Positions 1-9,300 of a DNA stretch of 11,621 nucleotides are shown one piece after another; the first letter of the stretch is position 1, and each line of letters opens with the position of its first letter. The stretch is taken from positions 1 through 11,621 of the forward strand of contig JAOXYB010051712.1 of assembly GCA_028565635.1 (NCBI GenBank). The letters run 5' to 3'. Source of the DNA: Phoronis ovalis. Lineage: Eukaryota; Phoronida; Phoronidae. The position numbers and the translations under genes were made by a program. Below the pieces are notes generated by a model that was not told where the DNA came from, searched no databases, and worked only from the letters and a program-made list of their open reading frames with translations.

Positions 1-72
1 AATGTAAAAAAACAATAATGTTAAAAAAATATCCTACACATTGGATGGGCATTAGACATGACAAATGTCTTG
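1..72 (-). repeat. Inverted copy of the AACAAGACATTTGTCATGTCT repeat start
   Basis: Read on the minus strand, 72-1 matches the first 72 bases of the repeat at 11091 almost base for base, including the hairpin AGACAT-TTGTC-ATGTCT and the TAATGCCCATCCAATGTGTA stretch. The copy is cut by the window edge, so the rest of the element runs leftwards out of view. It lies in the intron before exon 1, about 90 bp from its acceptor. Confidence 0.8.
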
Positions 73-161
73 TTTTTAAATAATAACTTAAAATTTCAAT
101 ATATTATTGTAAATATGAATAATGCAAGCCAGGCATGGTAAGAATTTGCAATTTTTTTCAG

Positions 162-319
162 ATATCAAAGTATAGTTACAACAAGGCAGAGATTACTGTG
201 ACCATCACCTTAACTAATGCTGGACATTTATCATCAAGCGCTACAACTAGCTTAAGTCATACCTGCATTCTTCTCATTGGAGACTCTGACAATAAAGTGG
301 TAGCCAGATTCAGAATAGC
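162..319 (+). CDS. HFM1: HFM1 exon 1 in window: Sec63-type beta-sandwich
   Basis: The acceptor is a T-run followed by CAG ending at 161, and the donor GTACGG starts at 320. The exon begins in phase 0 and encodes residues 1-52 plus two bases of Ala53. It has the alternating hydrophobic pattern of beta strands (ITVTITL, residues 11-17), followed by CILLIGDSDN and VVARFRI. The LIGDxDN stretch is the part of the Sec63 C-terminal beta-sandwich conserved in HFM1. The open frame runs 5' past the acceptor to an ATG at 135 and 3' past the donor to a stop at 339-341. Neither extension is coding, because only the 319/496 junction restores the conserved reading. Confidence 0.85.
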
Positions 320-3300
320 GTACGGAGAATATATCATTTAAAACGTTTAATATTAGAATCATCTGGATGTATAGACAGTTGGCATCAGTTGTGAATGTTG
401 ACCATCTTGTCCCTAGTGCAGTAAGTTAACATTTTAGTATTTATAAGGTAAATGTACAGAAATATATTAGACATTCATATTGTTTCATGTTCTAGCGATG
501 TTACCTTAGTGAAATCTCAAAAATGGGTGAAGAAAATTGATGTAGAAAGAGGAAGAAATGGAGAAGAGCTTAGTATAAATCTAATAAGCGAAAGTTGGGG
601 TAAGTGACTGAATCTTTTGTGTAATGACTACTGAAGTACCCATTTTTATACATTAAATATACAATGATCAATGTAAAAGAACAACAAGACATTTGTCATG
701 TCTAATGCCCATCCAAATGTGTAGGATTATATTATTGGATTTTAACATTAGAACAGAATAGAATACATCATGCATTATAATCTGGTTTATGACTGTTTTG
801 GTGGGGTACTCTTATTCAAAGTGGCTGTATGTGCTGTCCGATGCGTTACCACTGCGCAGTACTGACCATATTTTTAGATGAGGATGTACAGCCCAAACTC
901 AAATATACACCCATTTTTAATGCTTTCAGTCTCAAAAATTGACCCATTTTTACGATTTTCTGCCATAAAAAGGATAAATTTTTAAGTTTTTTCTTTGCGG
1001 CTATAAATGTAACGTGACACCCTCTCAGGAACAAATATGGGCATCAGTTGCAAGTAATCGAGTCAATATTATACATAACCTTTACTTTGACCTGTACTTT
1101 GTACTGAATATGGAGGTAATCGGATATAAACCGACGCAGCTATTGCGGTACACAGAAAGTGTTACACACGTTAAAAAATGTTGAAGATTCATACTGGCAT
1201 TTGACCTACTTGTCAAGGTCATTTTGAAATGTCACCTAACCTGTTATGCTAACCAACCTATAGCCATCCAGCACCACCTTCGAATCATCCAGACAGAGCT
1301 TCGTCTTCGCGGCTATAGACGCAACGTTACATGCCCTCTAGGGAACCAACATGGCCACCAGTCGGCCATATTGGAAGTAATCCAGGTCAATATTATATGT
1401 AACCTGTACTTTGTCCTGTACTTACTTTGTACCGAATATGGAGCTGATCAGATAAAAATGACGCAGTTATTGTGAGACAAAGAAAGTGTTATGCACGGCA
1501 AAAAATGTTGAAGTATCGTACCACCATTTGACCTACTTGTCAAGGTCATTTTCAAATGTCACCGAGCCTATTACGCCCACCAACCTAGCACCACCTTTGA
1601 ATTGTCCAGGTAGGACTTTGTCTTCGCGGCTATAAACGCAATGTAACGTGCCCTCTCGAGTCAAAGAAATTGCTACGCACTGCAAAAAATGTCGAACTTT
1701 CGTAACGGCATTTGACCTACTTGTCAAGGTAATTTTAACATGTCACCTAGCCTATAACGCCTACCAACATATAGTCTTCCTAGATCCACCTATGAATTGT
1801 CCAGATGGGGCTTTGTCTTCGCGGCTATAAACGCAATGTTACGTGCCCTCTTGAGAACAAACATGGCCACCAATCGGCCATATTAGAAGTAATCTAGGTC
1901 AAAAGTACACATAGCATGTACTGTGACCTGGACTTACACTTTGCCGAATATGAAACTGACCAGATAAAAACTGAAGCTGTTATTATGACGTACAATCTCG
2001 CGAACCAACTTGGCCACCAGTCGGCCATGTTGGAAGTAATGTGGGTCAATATTATATATAACCTGTACTTTGTCCTGTACTTACTGTGTACCGAATATGG
2101 AGCTGATCGGATAAAAACTAAAGCAGTTATTGCAAGACAAAGAAAATGTTATGCACCGCAAAAAATGTCCAAGAATCGTTGCGGCATTTGACCTACTTGT
2201 CAAGGTCATTTTAAAATGTCACCTAGCCTATTACGCCCACCAGTCTATGGCCTTAGTAGAACCACCTTTGAATCGTCCAGGGAGTGCTTCGTCTTCGCGG
2301 CTATAGACGCAACGTTACGTGCCCTCTTGGGAACAAACATGGCCACCAGTCGGCCATATTGGAAGTAATCAAGGTCAAAAGTAAAACAGACCTGCTCTTT
2401 GACCTGTATTTACCCTGTACCGAATATGAAGCTGATCGGATAAAAACTGAAGCTGTTATCGGAAGACAAAGAAAGTGTTACATACGACGACAACAACAAC
2501 GCCTTCGCTATGACTATATGCCCAGCCACTATGTGGATGGGCATAATAAACTAGTGAGTAAACTACTTTCTTGCAAAAATAAATTAGTTCATATTAATAT
2601 TTTTCAAAATCTTATTTAATGTAACCAAATGGTATCAGTTTAACTTTCTCTGCTACAGTTGGATTGGATGTACGAAGCACTTATACTCCATTCTATGTTG
2701 GGCCAAAACACATCACAGCTACTGGATCAAATACTTCAAAGGTACCTAATAAATAAAATCATTGAGTAATCACAATAAAATTTAAACTTATCTAGTAGAG
2801 TGATATGCAGTATTATTTTTGTACACTTATGCTATCACAGTATTTGATCAACATATAGAATTTAAATATGAATTGTCAAGACTTAAGAGATGGAGAATAC
2901 ACATTTAAAAACATCATCTTGCAAAAAGAACTTCTGTAGACCTTAATTAGAACATAAATTTGTCTTTAACTGTTTATACTATTAAACCACTGACAGCTGT
3001 AAGTAGTTGAAATTTCTAAACTTTACTGACTAGGGAGAAGATAGTGTTATGAATTATCAAGACGACACATCAAATAAGTTAACCTCACCAAATGGTATTT
3101 CATTAGAAACTTTTAATGAAGATTTAGAAGGTAATATAATTGCTTTGACAAGATTTCGAACTAACATTATTATATCAGATCACTTTTGAAATCTGCAAAC
3201 ATTCTTGTAGGCATAGACCCAATGTCAAAAATATGTACACTGGATATCCTGTTTCAGTAGCTGGTGTCAAATCTGTATAATTGGTGAAGGGTACAGAGCA

Positions 3301-6300
3301 GGAGGGATTAGTTTGGAGAATTATCGCTCAGTGACACGAAATGAGTTTGAGAAATGAGTGCATTGACAAAAGCCTCACATATGTTCGAGATTGCCAAAAC
3401 TTGCAGAAAATGTTATTGTTTCGCTTGTTCCTGAGAACTTTGCGAGAAACTGCATGAGGATAATTTGATCCTACCAAACCGTTTCATGGGCATAACCAAT
3501 GAATTATACAATATTTTCGTAAATGTCTTGGTAATTTCGAATGTGTGTGGTTGTCTTGATGCTCTCGTTTCTCAAATTTACCTTCTGTTACTCATGTCTC
3601 CTAGCTGCTTCATGGGCCGCCAATTATATGGATGTGGTATCACCTGCGGGAACAGGTTATCCAGTGTGAACGCAGGTACACGTAACTCAAGGGATATTGT
3701 AAGTAAGTATTAGTTAAAATTGCTTAATCTCATAACTTATGCAACTATGTACTAGAAGGACATGTGAAACAGCTTGCTGGATGCAGTAACAGGATCATTT
3801 TCAAAACTACAAACAAATATTGCAGTTGGATGTTTATTTTCTGCCAACTGCAAACCATGTGGTCACCGGTGCATAAACAAAAGCGTGTGTGCTCACGAAT
3901 GCTGCAAGTTTGGTATTTCAATCAAAAGAACTTCCAAGCCAAAAACAATTAAAGATAACGAGATTTACCCAGGATTTAAAAGATCAAATTCAACTAATCA
4001 TCATCTTGAAACAATAAAGAATCGTGCACGTTCTTTGCCAGCAACTCCTTCTCTGAAGAGACTTAAGGTAAAAAGAATATTTGCACAATTTGCATAAAAT
4101 AGTTTCAATTGCTATAATTATAATTACCGTCTAAGATATAATCACACCCAATGCCTGCTTGTTTTCATAAAAACATTATTTCCAACTCTCACTCAGTCAA
4201 ATATCTTCAAAATGTAGAAACTAAAGAATTAAATCTTTAATCGCCAGCAGCTATGTTCTCATAATGTTTTGTAATTTCAGACAACTATTGGTAATAATAA
4301 GTCTACAAAGTTAAGCCAGTTTGCTTATACACCAAGAATTAAGTTGAAATTGGATTCTGAGAAACCACAAAAAACTGTGATAACATCAGCGAAAGGATGG
4401 GAGGTCCTGGAACTGTACCAGCAAAAACGGAGCATGAAAGGCAATTATTCACATGGTGAGATGTTTTTGTGAGTAAAAAATATTTGAATAATTAAATTGT
4501 GGCTAGGGGTATAGATACTGCAATTATCTCAGTAAAACCTTTTTATAACTCAACATAATCCCAAGTTACTTCTACATAATTACTTGGAATTCAGGATCGT
4601 GCCTTCATATTTTTGCAGAACCAGAACCAGAAAACTTACCCATGCAAGACAAGTTGTTTGCTGACTTTGAAGATAATGGTAAGTTTTTACTACTGAAATA
4701 CTAAATGCTGATAGGCTGTCTTTTGTTAATGAAATAGAGGAGGCTTCATTGTACTACCTTCAAATTTGTAATAACTACACAATTATTTGATTTATTATAG
4801 GGAATGAAATGAGCTTGAATGCACACACTATTGAAGATATTGAGGATGAAACTTTATGGCAGGATGCACACTACTTACCTGATATTGCATTAGGCAGACC
4901 ACAAAATACTCCAGAACTGAGTTCACACTTTCGCTTTAAGACCCATTCTAGATATCCAATGCAGACCTTTGATCACTTAGGTTCTGCACCCAGCTGTACA
5001 GACCGTGATGTAGAATACCAGCCAAAAACAACAGAAGGAATAACTAGGGCTACTCCAAAATGTTCTGCTTCTGAACAGTATACGTTTGCTTCTAAGTCTT
5101 CCTGGACCAGAAAGCATATACCACAGCTGATTTTCAGTGATAATCAGTGGAAAAATCCCTATAACAGAACTAGTTTTTCTCGACAAAATGTGCTAGTGCC
5201 CAATAACTGTACATATGAAAGTGAATACTTGGATACTCCCAAACAATCTGCAGCCACATGGGATTCGTCATTATACAGAAACAAAACGAAAGATGCTTTA
5301 ACCAGAGAAATGAAGTCTAAAGATACTGGAAAAAGGTATGTGTGAGTTAACACGCAGTGTTACCTACTACTGACCAGATCACCCAGCAGGCACATTCTAT
5401 TTGGTTCCTTGCAATTTAATTTTTTTCTAAATTACTTTTAGATTTATCTTAAAAGAAACATGTACTGTTACAAAAAATACTAAACATTAGTTGTATATAA
5501 CGACACAAAGGTTAATTTAGATACACTTAAGGCATACAAATACCTATAGAGGTATCATGAGGTGGGATTAGGCAACTTATTCACTTTATAAATCTTACCT
5601 AATTAAATGAAAACATAAACAAATAAAAGTACATACACATGTCATTTTAATGAAATTGGTGTGATGCTTCGTGGTGCGTAAAGCCAATTAATCAGACAAG
5701 ACAAGACAAGATGTCTCAGATATTTAAAATTTTGAAAGTTTTGTTGACTATCTTTTCAATTTTATTCTTGATGCAGCACTTTGAAAATTCAGAACTTTTG
5801 ACAACAAGGCAATGATGAGAACAAGCTTAAAGTAATTGAAAAATGCACATCACAACGGAAAATCAATTACTACAGTTTACCTTTTGGTTTAATATTCTTA
5901 TTTCTAAAATTTCCTTACGAAATTAATATTAGCTCAAGAACTAAAAATTGCTCTTTGTTTATATACAAAAAGTATACACATCAAATGCTATATCAAAGCT
6001 GCATACCTACGAGCTTTGCTATTAAATAGGTAGCAAAAAGCAAAATTTCTAAAATCTGATAGAATTTTGTACCTATGCTTGTAAAGATTATTTGTAAAAA
6101 ATTTCATTTTTAAGGGCTTCTGCTTTTTTTTTGAATTTTACACTAATTTTTAAAAAATTTAACTATTTAATCCAACTAGTTTGGGTCACATATGACCTAT
6201 TTACGGAGAAACTGAAATGCATCATTTATTAAATTTATTTTATAAACATCTAAAGTACACAAAATTTTAACTGCAGATCTTTTCATTAACTATCCAAAAA

Positions 6301-9300
6301 TTTAACCTAAATACTAAGGACAAATTAGTTTTGCTGAACAATGCTCTTCACCTTAAGAACACATTTAAAACTATTTATATGCATAACCTTGTAATTTTAT
6401 GTATTTTGTTTTAATTTATTAATAATAACAAGAGGTCTGCGGGTGCAGACAGATGTCCATCATATGATATAGTTTCTTTAGTTGTAAAGCCATCTAAGTC
6501 AACTGGCCTAATACACCTACCAACCAATGGCCTTCAATTCGTGAATCCACCTTCAAATCGTCCAGTCATCACTTAGTCTATCCCAAAATCGGCACTACGC
6601 AACATGCACTCTCGGGAACAAATATGGCCACTAGTCGGCCATGTTGGAAGTAATTGGGGTCAAAATTATGTCTGACTTGTACTTTGATCTGTACTTACAT
6701 GAAGATGATCCGACAAAAACCAAAGCTGTTATTGCGAGCCAGAATCTCGAGAACAAACATGGCCACCAGTCCGCCATCTTGGAAGTTATCCAAGTCAAAA
6801 TTACAGCCAATCTGCACTTAGCTTGTACCAAATATAAAGCTGATATGATAAAAACTGAAGCAGTCATTGCGAGGCAAAGCAATGTTATGCACAACGAAAA
6901 ATGTCGAAGATTCGTATCGGAATTTGACCTACTTTTCCAGGTCACTTTGAAATGTCACCTGGCCTAATACACCCACCAACCTATAGCCTTCATGAATCTA
7001 CCTTCGAATACTCGAGTCATCGCTTCATCTTTCCCGAAATGGGCGGAAGGTAACGTGCACTATCGGGAAAAAACACGGCCGCCAGTCGGCCATCTTGAAA
7101 GTCATCCACATGGAAATTACAGACGATATGCATTTTGACCTGTTTTTACCCTGTACCAAACATAAAGTTCATCGGATAAAAACTGAAGCAGTTATTGCAC
7201 GACAAAGAAAGTATTATGCACAAAAAATGTCGAAGATTCGCATTGGCATTTGACCTACTTCTCAAGGTCATTTTGAAATGTGGTCTGGCCTAATATGCCC
7301 ACCAACCTATGGCCTACGTGAATCCACCTTTGAATCGTCCAGTCATCGCTTCATCTTTCCCAAAATGGGCGCAACGTAACGTGCACTCTCGGGTACAAAC
7401 ATGGCTGCCAGTCGGCCATGTTGGAAGTAATCGGAATTAAAATTATATCCTACGTGTAGTTTGACCAGTATTTACCTTGCACCAAATATGAAGATGATCC
7501 GACAAAAACAAAAGCTATTATTGCGAGCTAACATCTCGATAACAAACATGGCCGCCAGTCAGCCATCTTGAAAGTGATCCACATCGAAATTACAGATGAT
7601 CTGCATTTTGACCTGTATTTATCCTGTACCAAATATAAAGCTGATCGGATAAAAACTGACCTACTTCTCAAGGTCATTTTGAAATGTCACCTGGCCTAAT
7701 ACGCCCACCAACCCATGGCTTTCGTGAATCCACCTTCGAATTGTCAAGTCAACGTTTCGTCTTTCCCGAAATGGGCGCAACGTGAGGTGCACTCTCGGGT
7801 ATAAACATGGCCGCCAATCAGCCATGTTGGATGTAATCGAGGTCAAAATTATATCCGACCTGTGCTTTGACCTGTACTTACCTTGTACCAAATACGAAGA
7901 TGATCTGACGAAAACTGAAGCCGTTATAGCGAGACAAAGAAAAGGTTACATAAGCCAACGATGATGCCGCATACCCTACGACTATATGACCATTCACTAT
8001 TACATAGTGATGGGCATAAAAAAGAACAGTTATGTAGAACTTTTCCGAGATAGATAAAAATAATTTCTCTACAAAATTAAAGAGTTAGACTAGCATACAC
8101 CTTTTTGCAACACTTGAAAATATTTGGCTGTTTAGTATATCAAAAAGCATTCTACCTTCCATTTCATTTTTCTCCATTGCAAAATAATTATATGTGTAAG
8201 TACTTTTTACCATTAAAGATAACGTATTTTTTCAAATAATCGCCCTGGGCGATTATAACAAACCCCTGCTTTTAAGGGGGGTGATTATTAGAGGGGGGCA
8301 ATAAATAGAGAGGGGGCGATTATTAACTTAGTTGTACTGTTGGCATTAATATTTTAGATTTTTTAAAATTATTATTTGCGATACATAAGATTTTGAAGAT
8401 TGTCAGTTTATCAAACAAAATCGGCGAAATTCTGTGTGTATAATGGAATTTTATTTTCAAAAGAAAAACTCTTCCAAACCTTATATAAACAGTAAGTTTA
8501 TTTTTTTGGTCACATACCTAGAGAAATTTTTGCAGTGTATACAACCTTGCTCAACATGGAAACACAATTATTCTGAAAGTCATCGGCAAGAAGCGTAAAT
8601 CACCTTCTGCCGTACTCGGCATGGAAATTCTATTGGAAATATTATTACATGGAGGTGATCCGAAGTTTGTTTTGCAAGCCAAAACACTTATTAAAGATAG
8701 TACCATATTTCCTTAAAACCCAATAAAGAGCTAATCAGCTTCACATAATAATGAATTAAAATGTGATTATCTCGTATTAATTCAGATGAGTCTTCAAGTC
8801 AAACTGACACCCCGGGGGCAATTATTGATTTGTTTTAGTCACCAGAGGGGGCGATTATTAGAGAAAATACGGTATGTTACTAAATAAATAATGCAGTCCC
8901 GTTCACACATTCACTTACACCCAGTGGACATCTCATCCTCTTGTATCATTTTTCACTGTCAGGTTAAATATACAAAAGTGCCTTTCCACTATGTGCAGCA
9001 CAATCTCCCCTGTGATTAGCTCAGATGATGATGAATTACTTGGTAGAGTTTTTAGTCAGCATGAACAGATGTTGAGTCATCAACAAAAAGAAAACAGTAC
9101 TCAGGTAAATCTGATCATAAACATTAATACTTGCACACAGTAATTGTTGTATATTATTAGTTTTACGATATTAAAACAGGCTTCAGTGGACATGCAGCTG
9201 TACAACTTGAACTGCACCAACCCACGTCGAAAGTAATGATTTTTCTATCTTATTGGAGTAGTAAAAGGCAAGTAATACAAGATGAAAGCGTATAGGTAGA

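Larger units (their letters stand above)
683..2547 (+). mobile_element. Non-autonomous Helentron/HINE-like element 1 in HFM1 intron 2
   Basis: Seen: the 5' end AACAAGACATTTGTCATGTCT carries a 6-bp-arm hairpin. A unique block runs to about 990. A tandem core runs from about 990 to 2490. The 3' end is a strong hairpin (2517-2529 pairs with 2533-2545, one mismatch, 3-base loop) followed by ATAAA. The 11 bases at 705-715 are the exact inverted complement of 2534-2544 in the 3' hairpin arm. Known: subterminal inverted repeats matching one arm of a 3' hairpin, with central tandem repeats, are the architecture of Helentron-derived elements (DINE-1/HINE; pearl and CvA elements of bivalves). No Rep/helicase protein is encoded, so the element depends on a partner for movement. 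The exact ends are uncertain by a few bases. Confidence 0.72.
6427..8020 (+). mobile_element. Non-autonomous Helentron/HINE-like element 2 in HFM1 intron 8
   Basis: Seen: the 5' end AACAAGAGGTCTGCGGGTGCAGAC has a GTCTGC/GCAGAC hairpin with a 3-base loop. A near-complement of the 3' hairpin arm follows at about 6453-6463 (ATGTCCATCAT versus ATGCCCATCAC). A tandem core spans about 6500-7960. The 3' hairpin (7985-8000 with 8004-8018) is followed by an A-run. Core and 3' end are clearly related to element 1; the 5' block is different and much shorter. AACAAGAGG-plus-palindrome starts are common on mollusc repeats as I recall. There is no encoded protein: open frames at 6641-6967 (+), 6631-6945 (-), 7661-7891 (-) and 7782-7964 (+) are repeat shadows. 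Confidence 0.72.
8220..8874. mobile_element. TA-flanked inverted-repeat element (MITE-like), mariner/pogo-type ends
   Basis: Seen: after TA at 8220-8221 comes ACGTATTTTTTCAAATAATCGCCC. The other end, read on the minus strand from TA at 8873-8874, is CCGTATTTTCTCTAATAATCGCCC, giving imperfect inverted repeats of about 25 bp with four mismatches. The TA on both sides is the duplication typical of Tc1/mariner/pogo transposition. Inside the left end are three short tandem copies of a G-run plus CGATTATTAG-like phrase (8276-8327). No transposase frame is present in about 650 bp, so it would need one in trans. It sits 88 bp before the exon 9 start without damaging the acceptor. Confidence 0.72.

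Noticed and set aside
846-1034. Minus-strand 62-codon open frame
   Set aside because: It spans the 5' block of element 1 and its junction with the core, has no family resemblance, and its counterpart at 11090-11500 does not keep the same frame.
990-2490. Regularly spaced repeats that could suggest a CRISPR array
   Set aside because: Units are hundreds of bases long and diverged, with no short repeat-spacer pattern. The context is a eukaryotic intron.
1224-2619. Open frames of 83, 91 and 111 codons on the + strand (1224-1475, 1916-2191, 2284-2619)
   Set aside because: They lie entirely in the tandem core of element 1, share translated phrases only because the DNA repeats, and match no protein family.
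3764-3952. A 62-codon + frame starting at an ATG in front of the zinc-cluster exon
   Set aside because: It overlaps exon 5 in another frame and lacks the zinc cluster. It would be read only if the 3755 acceptor were used, which would truncate the protein.
4977-5353. Minus-strand open frames of 69 and 64 codons
   Set aside because: They are antisense shadows of HFM1 exon 8.
6631-7964. Open frames on both strands (6641-6967 +, 6631-6945 -, 7661-7891 -, 7782-7964 +)
   Set aside because: Both strands are open over the same repeat core, which indicates lack of stops in the unit rather than coding.
8271-8320. G-runs as a possible G-quadruplex
   Set aside because: Only three runs lie close together and the loops are 11-13 bases or longer; tandem copies of the terminal motif explain the runs better.
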